Below are positions 33,350 to 42,815 of a DNA stretch of 64,000 nt, one piece after another. The translations under genes and the position numbers were made by a program. Location of the stretch: NCBI GenBank assembly GCA_964463355.1, contig CAYXBP010000005.1, positions 1 to 64,000 of the forward strand, written 5' to 3'. This stretch comes from Firm-04 sp964463355. GTDB lineage: Bacteria; Bacillota; Clostridia; Oscillospirales; Ruminococcaceae. The notes below the pieces were generated by a model. It searched no databases and was not told the origin of the DNA. It was given only the letters and a program-made list of their open reading frames with translations. The stretch's first letter is position 1. Each line of letters starts with the position of its first letter.

Positions 33350-33603
33350 AATGATGCCTTTATTGGCAACGCAGAATCGGGAAAGTGCAGGTCGGTGGAA
33401 CCCATATCCGAACCTTACGCGGGCGAGAAAAAACATGAGATTTTCTTCCTATAGAAAGGTTTGTAAATGACATTCACCGCCTTGCACATTTTCCCGGAAA
33501 GGGCTATTTTATGTGAGAAAAAGACGAATCTCGCTTGAAGCCTGTAAATAGGGGCGTATGCCTAAGACAGCAAGAACACACCCTTTGCGGGTGTGTTCTT
33601 TTA
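33350..33603 (+). ncRNA. Candidate structured RNA with long-range stems and terminator
   Basis: The 230 bases after the radical SAM stop encode no credible protein but can fold over their whole length. GCCTTTATT (33356-33364) pairs with AATAGGGGC (33547-33555). Inside that, 33378-33397 pairs with 33475-33496 through the blocks CGGGAAA/TTTCCCG, GTGCA/TGCAC and CGGTG/CACCG. AACCTT/AAGGTT can pair further in. A strong terminator follows at once. The rod shape recalls 6S-like RNAs, but I cannot assign a family, and no promoter was found, so it may also be a 3' untranslated region. Confidence 0.45.
33572..33603 (+). terminator. Terminator of the radical SAM unit / candidate RNA
   Basis: A perfect 12-bp stem AAGAACACACCC/GGGTGTGTTCTT with loop TTTGC, followed by T residues. 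Confidence 0.9.
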
Positions 33604-33604
33604 T

Positions 33605-33961
33605 CTATGGTTGCAGGGAAACAGATTCCTGTACCCATTTAAGCCATACATCCTGTGCTTCGCCGACAGTTGCCTGCCTGCCGTTGCGCACAATGGGTGT
33701 CCGCAAGAGCTTTGGTTCTTCCAGTAGTTTTTCAAATTGCGCATCGGGCAGCAGATACCGTACCAGTGTGGCATCGGGATGCTTTTCATCGACCAGCATC
33801 ATGATATCTCCGACTGCTTGCACAACGCTTTCCAATTCCCGACGGCTCAGACCCTTTTTGGGGAGATCCACCGACTGAAACCGGATACCGCGTTCTTGAA
33901 AGAATCGCTCTGCTTTTTTGGTCGCAAAGCACTTGGATTTGCCAAAAATTTGAATATTCAT
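33605..33961 (-). CDS. ArsC/Spx-family thioredoxin-fold protein
   Basis: A 118-residue protein of the ArsC family (PF03960). N-terminal IQIFGKSKCFATKKAERFFQERGI has the single Cys10 of the CxxS/T-type site, and LLRTPIVRNGRQATVG is the conserved cis-Pro region. Such proteins include glutaredoxin-type arsenate reductases and Spx/YffB-like proteins. No arsenic genes are nearby, so arsenate reduction should not be assumed. It follows the PBP gene by 17 bases. Confidence 0.85.
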   Translation of the reverse strand: MNIQIFGKSKCFATKKAERFFQERGIRFQSVDLPKKGLSRRELESVVQAVGDIMMLVDEKHPDATLVRYLLPDAQFEKLLEEPKLLRTPIVRNGRQATVGEAQDVWLKWVQESVSLQP

Positions 33962-33978
33962 AGCTGCTTTTTGCCCCC

Positions 33979-36018
33979 TTATGATTGCAATGCCTGCCCG
34001 ATGGTTGAATCGGGATAGCAGGCGGCGTATTGCTCCAGAATTTTACGCACCACATACTTGGCATTTTTGCCACCCTCAATCGCCACACAAAAAGCAATTT
34101 CGGGATCTCTTGCGGGGGCATAGCCGATGACAAAGCTATCGGTGCCACGGGGCGATTGTGGCGTACCTGTCTTGATGGCAACGCTGAATCCCAGACCGCT
34201 GAGAGAATACTCGGCAGGCATGGAGGAGGAGGCAGCACCGATCATACCTTGCTCAATGGCATCGTATACGCCGTCATACTGTGCAGCGATGTTTGCTGCA
34301 ATGACAGGCTCTGTTTGGGAGATTTGCTTTGTCATGGCGTTGTTCCATACTGAATCCACCAAATGCGGCTGATAGCGTACGCCTTCATTGGCGAGCGTGC
34401 TTGCCACCACTGCCATTTGCAGGGGTGTGACCTGTATCTCTGATTGTCCGATGGCAGCCTGCGTGATCTCGCCCACATACCAGTCGATTCCCAGCTTTTC
34501 AAAGGTTTCGGGGCAGGCGAGGTATCCACCGCTGTCGCCAGATTCTAATCCCAGCGAGGAGCCAAGCCCGAACTGTTTTTCGTATTCCACCAACCGGTCA
34601 ATACCGAGCTTCAGGCCAACCTCATAGAAAAAGATATTGCACGATACGCGAATGGCGCGGGACACCGAAATATACTGATGATTGCCTGTGCAGTGGAATG
34701 TGGTATCAATATAATGGAAATTGCGATTGCAGTAAAAGCTGCTGTTGGCAGTGATGATACCGCTGTTTAGCCCTGCTGTTGCGGTAATGGGTTTAAAAGT
34801 CGAGCCAGGGCGATACAATCCGTCCGTGGCACGATTGACGAGCGGCTGGTTCTCTTGCTGCATCACGGCGGTGTAATCATCCAGCAGCGCAGTCAGATTG
34901 TAGGTTGGGGCAGTTGCCATCCCCAGCACGGCGTTATCATTGGTATCCAGCACAACGGCGGCACCGCAGTAGACATTTCTGCATTCTGCGTCGCTCTTGC
35001 GAAGGTAGGCGCAGAAATCCTCGAGGGTATTCTGCAAACCTGTTTGGAAATCGTTATTCAGCGTCAGCTGAATGGTGTTGCCGCCGACAGGCTCTTCGGT
35101 AACAGTTACATCAGAAACCTCTCCGTTGGTCAGCGTGATCTGTTTTGTACCGTTGATACCGCGCAGCAGCGGTTCATAGGCAGCTTCCAGACCGCTTTTG
35201 CCCACCAAATCCGACAGGCGGTAGTCATCGTGACCGTTTTTCAGCAAAGTTTCATATTCTTCTGTGTTAAAAATTGGCCCGACATAGCCGATCTCATGGG
35301 GCAGCACGTCGCCGCGTTCCACGGTACGAATGGCTTCTTCAATGATATTCACGCCTCCCAGTACCGTTCGCAGCTCCTTGATGCGCGTGACGATGGCAAT
35401 ATCCACATCGTTCGCGAGATAGAACGCATTGGACATAGAAAACCCGCGCAGCAACATCTCATAGCGTATACCGGCAAGGATTCGTTGCTGCTCTTGGGTA
35501 TACTCTGCGGCGATGCTGTAATCCTCTATCAGCTTATCCATACAGTTTTCGGCACTTGCGTAGTCGTTCAGTTTTAGATTGCTTTTCAGCTTTGCGACAT
35601 CAGCGTCATTGTCAGACAGAAAACGGTATGGTTCTGTTTGTGTGATGGGCAGCGTGTCGTTCCACTCGCAGCCAGCTGTTTGCAGTATGCCGACTGTTTC
35701 CAGCAGAATGCGGTTGCCCTCGGCATGATCGGCGGGAAAATACGCTTTTTCTATGATCAAGTTATAACCAGTTTTGTTGGATACAATCGCCTCACCGTTG
35801 CTGTCCACGATTTTGCCGCGGGTTGCGTTTATCACTTGTGTATACACCGAGGTGTTTACCTTTGGCGGAGTGGTGTCCGCTTTTGTGAGCAGCTGCACAT
35901 ACAGCAAGCGATAGATGCCCAGTACTGTTGCAACGAGAATCAGCAGCACCAGAAAGCCGTTGCGGATCCACTGTGACAGCTGACGAAATCGTTCTTTCAT
36001 GGAGTTCATGGGTTGCAT
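33979..36018 (-). CDS. Class B penicillin-binding protein (PBP2-like transpeptidase)
   Basis: A 679-residue cell-wall enzyme with an N-terminal membrane helix (GFLVLLILVATVLGIYRLLYVQLL), a dimerisation/pedestal region (about 60-310) and a transpeptidase domain. Active-site motifs are GSTFKP with Ser406 and Lys409, SCN at 459-461 and KTG at 616-618. It crosslinks peptidoglycan during elongation or division. A 60-residue insertion near 140-200 is unusual. The ATG at 36018 is eight bases after AAGGAGG. Confidence 0.9.
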   Translation of the reverse strand: MQPMNSMKERFRQLSQWIRNGFLVLLILVATVLGIYRLLYVQLLTKADTTPPKVNTSVYTQVINATRGKIVDSNGEAIVSNKTGYNLIIEKAYFPADHAEGNRILLETVGILQTAGCEWNDTLPITQTEPYRFLSDNDADVAKLKSNLKLNDYASAENCMDKLIEDYSIAAEYTQEQQRILAGIRYEMLLRGFSMSNAFYLANDVDIAIVTRIKELRTVLGGVNIIEEAIRTVERGDVLPHEIGYVGPIFNTEEYETLLKNGHDDYRLSDLVGKSGLEAAYEPLLRGINGTKQITLTNGEVSDVTVTEEPVGGNTIQLTLNNDFQTGLQNTLEDFCAYLRKSDAECRNVYCGAAVVLDTNDNAVLGMATAPTYNLTALLDDYTAVMQQENQPLVNRATDGLYRPGSTFKPITATAGLNSGIITANSSFYCNRNFHYIDTTFHCTGNHQYISVSRAIRVSCNIFFYEVGLKLGIDRLVEYEKQFGLGSSLGLESGDSGGYLACPETFEKLGIDWYVGEITQAAIGQSEIQVTPLQMAVVASTLANEGVRYQPHLVDSVWNNAMTKQISQTEPVIAANIAAQYDGVYDAIEQGMIGAASSSMPAEYSLSGLGFSVAIKTGTPQSPRGTDSFVIGYAPARDPEIAFCVAIEGGKNAKYVVRKILEQYAACYPDSTIGQALQS

Positions 36019-36048
36019 GAGGTAAGCCTCCTTGGGGCGGGGGAGTGA

Positions 36049-37371
36049 TCAGTTCTGCGCATTCAGCAGGCTTTCCAGTTTTTCGTCACGGAACATATCC
36101 GCCAGTACGATGTCATTGTACGCATCCTCGAAATCATCCCCCAGCGAGATGGGAGTTTGCGTGCCGGTTTTCATGTTTTTGAGCTTTGCCTGCTGCGTGG
36201 CGAGTTCATCGGAACCAAGCACCAGCAGGTAGTCTGCCCCGAGCTTGTCGGCGTATTTCATTTGCGCCTTAAAAGTGCGGTTTGCCAGATCAAATTCCAC
36301 GCGGCTGCCGTTTTGGCGCAGCACATTGGCAAGGCGCATGGCTTCTGGTTTAGCGGCATCGTCCATGGGCGCGATATACAACTCGCAGCGGGAAGGCTCC
36401 AAAAAGTCGCAGCCTTGGCTTTCCATGGTTAAAATCAAGCGTTCCAAGCCCATGCCAAAGCCCAGCGCAGGCACTGCCTGACCGCCCAATTGCTCAATCA
36501 AGCCATCATATCTGCCGCCGGCGCAAACAGCACCCTGCGAACCGATATCGGTGGTAATGAATTCAAAAACGGTTTTGGTGTAATAATCCAGGCCACGCAC
36601 AATGGTGGGGTCGATGGTATACTCAATGTTCATGGCATCCAGCGCACTGCGGAAGGTTGCAAAATGCTGTTCACACTCCTCGCAGAGGTAATCGAGAATA
36701 TTGGGTGCATCTGCGGCGATCTCCTTGCAGATAGGGCTTTTGCAATCCAGGATACGCATCGGGTTGCGCTCCATTCTGCTGCGGCAAGTATCGCAGAGTT
36801 TTTCTTCTGAATCGGCAAAAAACGCGCGCAACGCCTCAAAGTACCTGGCACGGCACTTGGGGCAGCCAATGCTGTTGATGTGCAGTGCGATATTCTTCAG
36901 CCCCAGTGTATCGAGAATCTGCTTTGCCACCATAATAACTTCGGCATCGGCATAGGGTGAGGCACTACCTGCCATCTCGATGCCAAACTGGTGAAACTCG
37001 CGCAATCTACCCTTCTGGGGACGCTCGTGTCGGAAGCAGGAAAGCACATAGAACACCTTCTGGGGCAGAGCCTCGGCGAGCATACCGTTTTGCAGCATTG
37101 CGCGAATGGTGCCTGCTGTGCCCTCAGGTCGTAGCGTGAACACGGTTTCCTTGGCGGTTACGGAGTACATTTCCTTTTGCACGACATCGGTGGTTTCGCC
37201 CACTGAACGATGAAACAGCTCGGTGGTTTCAAAGGTGGGCACGCGAATTTCGGAAAAGCCGAAGCATTCGGCGGTTTCCTTCACGACTTTTTCCACGGTT
37301 AGCCATTTGTGGATGGTTTTCGGAGTTACATCTTCGGTGCCGATGGGACGCTGGATATAGTTGGTTGCCAT
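36049..37371 (-). CDS. hisS: Histidyl-tRNA synthetase
   Basis: A 440-residue class II synthetase: RPIGTEDVTP, motif 2 region FRHERPQKGRLREFHQFGIE, the HisA motif VRGLDYYTKTVFEF, and a C-terminal anticodon-binding domain. A CPKC/CDTC set suggests a Zn-binding insertion near residues 190-220. The ATG at 37371 is used. It precedes the PBP gene by 30 bases. Confidence 0.95.
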   Translation of the reverse strand: MATNYIQRPIGTEDVTPKTIHKWLTVEKVVKETAECFGFSEIRVPTFETTELFHRSVGETTDVVQKEMYSVTAKETVFTLRPEGTAGTIRAMLQNGMLAEALPQKVFYVLSCFRHERPQKGRLREFHQFGIEMAGSASPYADAEVIMVAKQILDTLGLKNIALHINSIGCPKCRARYFEALRAFFADSEEKLCDTCRSRMERNPMRILDCKSPICKEIAADAPNILDYLCEECEQHFATFRSALDAMNIEYTIDPTIVRGLDYYTKTVFEFITTDIGSQGAVCAGGRYDGLIEQLGGQAVPALGFGMGLERLILTMESQGCDFLEPSRCELYIAPMDDAAKPEAMRLANVLRQNGSRVEFDLANRTFKAQMKYADKLGADYLLVLGSDELATQQAKLKNMKTGTQTPISLGDDFEDAYNDIVLADMFRDEKLESLLNAQN

Positions 37372-37471
37372 AATGATTTCTTCCTTTCCGCGGGATAGCG
37401 CACTGTTTGCTTCCCTTGCATAGAAATTGCCCCTTTTTCTGCAAAGGGGCAATGGTCATTGGGTTGCCTGC

Positions 37472-37873
37472 TCAAATGGGATTGCCGATTTCACGCCAAT
37501 CCAAGTCGCCGCGCTCCAGCGCGAGGATCAGTGCCTCTGCCGTTGCAATATTGGTTGCGACGGGCACGCTGTGTACATCGCACAAGCGCAGCAGATTCAT
37601 ATCGTTCGGGTCTGCCATTTTGGGATTATTGGGATCACGGAAGAACAGCAGCACATCAATCTCGTCGCAGGAAATGCGCGCGCAGATTTCCTGACCGCCG
37701 CCCTGGGCACCGCTGAGAAATCGTTTGACCGGCAATCCGGTTGCCTCGCTGACCTGCTTACCGGTGGTACCGGTGGCGCAAAGGGTATGGCGTGAAAGCA
37801 CGCCCGAGTAGGCGGTACAAAACTGGATCATAAGTTCTTTTTTCGCGTCGTGGGCAATCAAGGCAATGGTCAT
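37472..37873 (-). CDS. mgsA: Methylglyoxal synthase
   Basis: A 133-residue enzyme with IALIAHDAKKELMIQFC at the start, ATGTTGKQVSEATGL, LSGAQGGGQEICARI and FFRDP. It converts dihydroxyacetone phosphate to methylglyoxal as a phosphate-releasing bypass of glycolysis. It follows minD by 57 bases, a neighbour pair I recall from other clostridia. Confidence 0.95.
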   Translation of the reverse strand: MTIALIAHDAKKELMIQFCTAYSGVLSRHTLCATGTTGKQVSEATGLPVKRFLSGAQGGGQEICARISCDEIDVLLFFRDPNNPKMADPNDMNLLRLCDVHSVPVATNIATAEALILALERGDLDWREIGNPI

Positions 37874-37930
37874 GGTTGGGTCATTCCTTTCTATTACTAT
37901 ATTGTTTGCAAAAAATGTAACGGTGCAATA

Positions 37931-38671
37931 TTAACCGATCTTGACGGTCAGGGGTGCATTCTCGCCGCGCAGACGACGGGAGATGGCATCAAATGCAGCA
38001 AGGCTGGGCGCGGTAGAAGGGAGAGGTTCACCCTTACCAGTGGAGATGACAAGATCGTAGTCATCGGGTACCACGCCGATTAGCTGCACGCCGATGGTAT
38101 CGATGATTTCGTCAAGGTCGCGCACAAGCTCTGCGCCGATGGCACGTTTGCTGATCTTGTTGATGATCAGGCGCTGACGGCGATTACCGCGCGAGTAGAA
38201 CTCATCGGACATCATTTGTGCATCGCGCACGCAGATGGGATCGGGGGTAGTGACAACCAGGATCAGGTTCGCCTGCTCAACGATATCAAACACATGGTTA
38301 TTGATACCTGCACCAGTATCAATGATGATATAATCGTAATACTTGCGGATAGAACGGCAGATTTCGGTGATCTGCTCCACGGTGACAGAGAGAAAAGGAT
38401 CCTTGGGCGCGCACAGTACAAACAGATTGCTCGCCATGGGTACACGGGTAACAGCATCCAGTGCAGAGATCTTGCCAGCCAGCACGTCGCCGAGGTCATA
38501 CTTGATCTGCCCTGTCATACCGAAGATGATATCAATGCAGCGCAGACCGAAGTCCAATTCAATGATGAGGGTACGGCTGCCTTGCTTCGCAAGGGTATAG
38601 CCGATGCCGGCACAGATAGAGGATTTGCCGGTACCGCCTTTTCCGGAGGTTACGGCGATCATTTTTGACAT
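37931..38671 (-). CDS. minD: MinD-family ATPase
   Basis: A 246-residue ParA/MinD protein. The deviant Walker A is SGKGGTGKSS, followed by LIIELDFGLRCIDIIFG and IIIDTGAGIN. MinD positions the division site with MinC; neither minC nor minE is beside it. The C-terminus ends RLRGENAPLTVKIG, without the usual long amphipathic membrane-targeting helix. The gene may therefore be a MinD-like relative rather than MinD itself. GAAAGGAG precedes the ATG. Confidence 0.85.
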   Translation of the reverse strand: MSKMIAVTSGKGGTGKSSICAGIGYTLAKQGSRTLIIELDFGLRCIDIIFGMTGQIKYDLGDVLAGKISALDAVTRVPMASNLFVLCAPKDPFLSVTVEQITEICRSIRKYYDYIIIDTGAGINNHVFDIVEQANLILVVTTPDPICVRDAQMMSDEFYSRGNRRQRLIINKISKRAIGAELVRDLDEIIDTIGVQLIGVVPDDYDLVISTGKGEPLPSTAPSLAAFDAISRRLRGENAPLTVKIG

Positions 38672-38814
38672 AAAGATTGCTCCTTTCGGGACGCTGTGGG
38701 TCAGGTAGCGCAGTCGTCCTCTCTGCTGTTTAGCAGAGAAATAGCATGATGATTGATATATCCAATGCAGCACGCTGAGCGCATCATACAAACTGCACAC
38801 GAATACCTTGTTCC

Positions 38815-38842
38815 ATTATACCACAAATATCGGATTTGTCAA
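38815..38842 (-). promoter_or_regulatory. Promoter of minD-mgsA
   Basis: On the minus strand TTGACA (38842-38837) and TATAAT (38820-38815) are 16 bases apart. The leader of about 135 bases contains a small hairpin TCTCTGCT/AGCAGAGA (38720-38739). Confidence 0.75.
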
Positions 38843-38917
38843 ATCCCTTTTGAAGAAAATCCGAAAGTTTGTGATTGTGTGCAACTTTCGGCTCTCGTAT
38901 TTGTGCAAGTTGACGAA

Positions 38918-39559
38918 TTATGCGACGGTAGTTTCTGAGGTTGTCGTGGTGGATTTCTGTGTGCCTGTTCGCGTTACAGCATTTTCGGTGTTGGCAGGGG
39001 GCGTTTCAATCTCGATGGTGTGAATCGCCTCGCGGAATCCAGCACGATACTGCATGAAGTTTTCCGCCTTGCTCTTGCAGGTGATGACATAAGCCACATC
39101 GTGATGCAGCATAATGCAGACCATTGCTTGCAGATCCTGTTTTTTCTCCTCTCCTACCAATGCGTAGGTAAATTCCAGCAGCACCGCCTCGGTGCCGTGA
39201 ATGGTTTCCTTGGATTCATTCAGCAGCAGATAATGATCGGCGGTTTCCTCATAGATTTCTTTGACCTTGGCGGCGTAGTTTTCCAGACGTTCGCCCGAAA
39301 TGGCGATGGGGTCATCGGTGATGATGATGGAAGCGTCATTCAGGATGTAGTATTCCTCATAGGCGGCAGAGGAAGTTGCTGTGAAGCCTGCGGGGATTGT
39401 GATGTTAAAGTACTCCGGCAAAGCAGTGGGGATCAACGCAATGGAGTCCTCAGCGGTGCTTTCCACCTCATTAACAGAAGAAAGCGCAGGGTTTGAGATA
39501 CAGCCTGTGCAGCCAAAACAGAATGCCATACACAGCATCAGAGTTCGTAAACGTCGCAT
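38918..39559 (-). CDS. Lipoprotein, unknown
   Basis: A 213-residue predicted lipoprotein: MRRLRTLMLCMAFCFGCTGC gives the signal peptide, with a lipobox at FGC or TGC. The mature domain of about 150 residues has a PsbP/Mog1-like mix of strands and helices (YFNITIPAGFTATSSAAYEEYYILND, VAYVITCKSKAENFMQY). The tail is Thr/Ser rich. Function unknown. The ATG at 39559 follows AAGGAACGCGAATC. Confidence 0.75.
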   Translation of the reverse strand: MRRLRTLMLCMAFCFGCTGCISNPALSSVNEVESTAEDSIALIPTALPEYFNITIPAGFTATSSAAYEEYYILNDASIIITDDPIAISGERLENYAAKVKEIYEETADHYLLLNESKETIHGTEAVLLEFTYALVGEEKKQDLQAMVCIMLHHDVAYVITCKSKAENFMQYRAGFREAIHTIEIETPPANTENAVTRTGTQKSTTTTSETTVA

Positions 39560-39597
39560 GATTCGCGTTCCTTTCAGTTGAAAAGCGGTGAAAACAT

Positions 39598-39629
39598 CAA
39601 AGCCGATGCGGAAATTTTCTCGCATCGGC
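39598..39629 (-). terminator. Terminator of rnpB
   Basis: A 9-bp stem GCCGATGCG/CGCATCGGC (39602-39610, 39621-39629) lies just after the RNase P RNA 3' end on the minus strand. The T-run is short. Confidence 0.6.
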
Positions 39630-39635
39630 AGGGGT

Positions 39636-39984
39636 GTGTGACCAGACCTGTAAGCCGGGTTCTGTCGGGTGCAATCATTTATCTAGCCCATTCGTCGCCG
39701 AATGGATCAAGCCGCCTTTGTGCCTTGTCCACCGAGCAGATGTTATGACAAAACACACCAAATCAGCGTTGCATCGGGTAGGGTTTACATGGCAGCGTAT
39801 TCTCATACGCTCCGGTGGGCTCTTACCCCGCCGTTCCACCATCACCGGCAGATGCCGGCAGTCTATTTCTGTTGCACTTGCCCTAGAGTCGCCTCCGGCT
39901 GCTGTTAGCAGTTACCTTGCTCTGTGATGCCCGGACTTTCCTCGTCGGCTAAAACGCCGCCGCGATTGCACAGTCTGCTCACAG
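39636..39984 (-). ncRNA. rnpB: RNase P RNA (bacterial class A-like)
   Basis: On the minus strand the conserved core GAGGAAAGTCCGGGC occurs near the 5' end, and ACAGAACCCGGCTTACAGG near the 3' end. The terminal P1 helix is closed by GTGAGCAGAC and GTCTGGTCAC. Length about 350 bases. It is the catalytic RNA that trims the 5' ends of tRNAs. Ends are estimated from P1. Confidence 0.93.
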
Positions 39985-40136
39985 GATTATTCTATCACAT
40001 TTTGATGATATTGTCAAGCATTACCCGATTGCGCGCAGGCGTATACTTGCACTTGCCAAAGCAGAAAATCTGTGCTATAATAATCAACGATGCATCAAAC
40101 GGAGCAACAAGAGATGCGATAGAGGAGGAATCCCGT

Positions 40137-40664
40137 ATGCTGGAAGCATTACTGCAATTTGCGCTGAAGCTGATGCCAAAGCCCATCAAGAATCTGTTTT
40201 ACCGCTATGAAAGCGGTCTGCGCTACTGCTACTATGGTGCATGGACGACCTTGCTCTCTATTATCACCAAGCTTTTGGGCGAGTGGCTGTTTTCTCTGGG
40301 GGGATACAACATGGAAATGGATATCCCCAACATGGTCAACACAACCGTTTCGTGGATCATTTGTGCGACCTTTGCATTCGTCGTCAACAAAAAATATGTG
40401 TTTATGAGCAGAACCGAAACCAAAGCGGCATTGCTGCGTGAGATGTCGAGCTTTTACGGTGCCCGTCTGGTATCGTTTTTCATGGAGCTGGGCATCATGT
40501 GGCTGACCGTTACCCGTTTCTACTGGAATTTTGCGCTGATGACTGTTCTGGTGCAGGTGATTATTCTGGTTGCCAATTATGTGTTCAGCAAGCTGGTGGT
40601 GTTTCGCAAAAAGGGCAGCGCGAATCCGCCAAGCAATCAAAATGATTCTGCTGAATGCTCTTGA
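40137..40664 (+). CDS. GtrA family membrane protein
   Basis: A 175-residue protein with four membrane helices. GtrA-like marks are SWIICATFAFVVNKKYVFMSR, and the last helix ends NYVFSKLVVFRKK. The family helps move lipid-linked sugars across the membrane. The ATG at 40137 follows GAGGAGGAA. No glycosyltransferase is adjacent; the only other GtrA domain in the window is fused to GT2 at 9739. Confidence 0.85.
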   Translation: MLEALLQFALKLMPKPIKNLFYRYESGLRYCYYGAWTTLLSIITKLLGEWLFSLGGYNMEMDIPNMVNTTVSWIICATFAFVVNKKYVFMSRTETKAALLREMSSFYGARLVSFFMELGIMWLTVTRFYWNFALMTVLVQVIILVANYVFSKLVVFRKKGSANPPSNQNDSAECS

Positions 40665-40689
40665 TTTTTTGCTTTTTATTCGCTATAAT
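40661..40689 (+). promoter_or_regulatory. Promoter of glmU-pth-mfd
   Basis: TTGATT (40661-40666) and TATAAT (40684-40689) are 17 bases apart. A second TATAAT lies at 40693-40698. Confidence 0.65.
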
Positions 40690-40730
40690 ATGTATAATAT
40701 TAGTGCTTTATCGGAAAGGAACAATGAAAG

Positions 40731-42125
40731 ATGAATCAGGCTGTGATTTTGGCTGGCGGGCAGGGAAAACGTATGAAATCCCTTATGCCTAAGCCGATGT
40801 TTCAAGTTTTGGGCGAGCCGATGCTTGCATGGGTGCTGGGTGCCTGTGAACAGGCGGCACTCTCACGCATATGCGTTGTGACTGGCTATGAGGCAAAACA
40901 AATTGAAGATTATTTGGACGGTCGCTATTGTACCGCGCTACAGGCGGAGCGTCTGGGTACGGGGCACGCTGTGCAGCAGGCGATTCCTTTTCTGCAAGAG
41001 GCTGCGGATGGCAGCACATTGGTACTCTGCGGCGATGCTCCTTTTATCGACAGTGAAACCATTACCGATGCTTTGGCACTTCATGAGGCGGAGGGCAATG
41101 CCGTTACCGTGATTACTGCAAGTGTGGAGAATCCTTTTGGTTTTGGCAGAATTGTTCGTACCGATAGCGGTATTGCAGGTATTGTAGAGGAAAAAGATGC
41201 CACGGAAGAACAGCGTAGGATCACGGAGATCAATTCTGGATGCTACTGGTTCCGTACGGCTGATTTGATTACACTGCTGGGCAAGCTGACGAACGATAAC
41301 GCGCAGCACGAATACTATCTTACTGATACCATTGCCATTGCGCTGCGAAATGGTATGCGTGCAGGGGCATATCGCTCACAGAACCCCGACGTGGCAATTG
41401 GTGCCAATGATCGTCAGGGACTGCTGAACCTGAATACGATTGCGAGAATGGCAGTGATGCGTCAGCACATGGCAAACGGCGTGGGCTTTACCTGCACGGA
41501 TGGCATCATCATTGAGCGCAGTGTGAAGATTGGTGCGGGGACGGAGATCCTGCCTGGTACGATTCTGCGCGGCAATACAGTCATCGGCGAGAATTGCGTG
41601 ATTGGCCCCAATTGCGTAATTGAGGATACAGTCATCGGCGATGCAGTACATCTGAATGCGGTGCAGGCGTATCAATCACAAATTGATGCAGGCGTACAAA
41701 TCGGTCCCTTTGTGCATATCCGTCCGGATAGCCATATTTGCAGCGGTGCAAAGATCGGTGACTTTGTGGAGATTAAGAACACCACCATCGGTGAAAATAC
41801 CGCCGTTGCGCATCTTGCCTATCTGGGCGACAGCGATGTGGGCAAGGGCGTCAATATCGGCTGTGGCTGTGTAACAGTCAACTTTGATGGCGTGAAAAAA
41901 AGCCGTTGTGTGATCGGTGACCACGCTTTTGTGGGATGCAATACCAATCTCATTGCCCCCGTAGAGCTTGGCAAACACGCCTATACCGCAGCTGGCACAA
42001 CGGTCACCACCGATATTCCAGACTATGCGCTAGCTATTGATCGCGGTATGTTGCACATCAAGGATGGATACAGCTTGCGGAAATTCGCCGTGAAGAGTAA
42101 GAAGGGCGGCAAGGGCGACAAATGA
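40731..42125 (+). CDS. glmU: Bifunctional GlmU (GlcNAc-1-P uridylyltransferase / GlcN-1-P acetyltransferase)
   Basis: A 464-residue enzyme. The N-terminal pyrophosphorylase has LAGGQGKRMKS, LCGDAPFI and IVEEKDAT. The C-terminal left-handed beta-helix has hexapeptide repeats from about 260 (IGENCVIGPNCVIEDTVIG) and the acetyltransferase core AHLAYLGDSDVGKGVNIGCG. It makes UDP-GlcNAc for peptidoglycan. Its stop overlaps the start of pth by 4 bases. Confidence 0.96.
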   Translation: MNQAVILAGGQGKRMKSLMPKPMFQVLGEPMLAWVLGACEQAALSRICVVTGYEAKQIEDYLDGRYCTALQAERLGTGHAVQQAIPFLQEAADGSTLVLCGDAPFIDSETITDALALHEAEGNAVTVITASVENPFGFGRIVRTDSGIAGIVEEKDATEEQRRITEINSGCYWFRTADLITLLGKLTNDNAQHEYYLTDTIAIALRNGMRAGAYRSQNPDVAIGANDRQGLLNLNTIARMAVMRQHMANGVGFTCTDGIIIERSVKIGAGTEILPGTILRGNTVIGENCVIGPNCVIEDTVIGDAVHLNAVQAYQSQIDAGVQIGPFVHIRPDSHICSGAKIGDFVEIKNTTIGENTAVAHLAYLGDSDVGKGVNIGCGCVTVNFDGVKKSRCVIGDHAFVGCNTNLIAPVELGKHAYTAAGTTVTTDIPDYALAIDRGMLHIKDGYSLRKFAVKSKKGGKGDK

Positions 42126-42775
42126 GCAATATTTTCGATTTGTTTCAGCAGATAGCATCCTCGCGCCCTGTGCCGACAGGCCCTCCCCAGTGGATTATTG
42201 TGGGGTTGGGGAATCCTGGTGCGCAATATGCCAATACTCGGCATAATGCAGGGTTTATTACCATTGATGCATTTGCCGAGAAGTACGGTGCGCAATGGAA
42301 GAAACATCAATTTCGCGCGGTATGCACTGATGTGGAGTGCGAGGGTGTTCGGTGCCTGTTGATGAAGCCCGAAACCTTCATGAACCTCAGCGGGCAGGCG
42401 GTGCAGGAGGCAATGCAGTTTTATCATATTGATGCGACGCATACATTGATCTTGTACGATGATATCACTTTGCCAGTGGGTGGTTTGCGCATTCGAAAAA
42501 AAGGCAGTGATGGCGGTCATAACGGCATGAAGAATATCATCTATCTCAGCGGCGTGAATGATTTTCCGCGTATTCGTATCGGTATAGGCAGCAAGCCTCA
42601 CCCAGAATATCCCCTTGCGGATTGGGTGCTGTCGGCGTTCAGCCGTGAAGAGCTTGCCGTGCTGGCAGCATCGGCAGAGCGTGTGAAAGAAGCCATTCCG
42701 TTGATTCTTCAGGGCAAGGCAGATCTGGCAATGAGCCGTTACAACGGGAATCCACCTGCTGCGCCGCAAGCTTGA
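42122..42775 (+). CDS. pth: Peptidyl-tRNA hydrolase
   Basis: A 217-residue enzyme with VGLGNPGAQYANTRHNAGF containing the catalytic His, PETFMNLSGQAV, and DGGHNGMKNI. An N-terminal extension of about 22 residues precedes the usual start; translation from the overlapping ATG makes it likely real. It recycles tRNA from stalled peptidyl-tRNA. Confidence 0.94.
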   Translation: MSNIFDLFQQIASSRPVPTGPPQWIIVGLGNPGAQYANTRHNAGFITIDAFAEKYGAQWKKHQFRAVCTDVECEGVRCLLMKPETFMNLSGQAVQEAMQFYHIDATHTLILYDDITLPVGGLRIRKKGSDGGHNGMKNIIYLSGVNDFPRIRIGIGSKPHPEYPLADWVLSAFSREELAVLAASAERVKEAIPLILQGKADLAMSRYNGNPPAAPQA

Positions 42776-42815
42776 ACGGATCCACCCCTCTTTAGACAGA
42801 AAGATTGAGGAACCC

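Noticed and set aside
33340..33570. SRP RNA, tmRNA or cobalamin riboswitch in the region after the radical SAM gene
   Set aside because: The GGAAGCAGC-type SRP loop, the tmRNA 3' end and a full B12 box were looked for and not found; only general pairing is supported.
33605..33961. Arsenate reductase as a firm function
   Set aside because: The fold fits ArsC/Spx, but there is no arsenic operon, and single-Cys members often have other roles.
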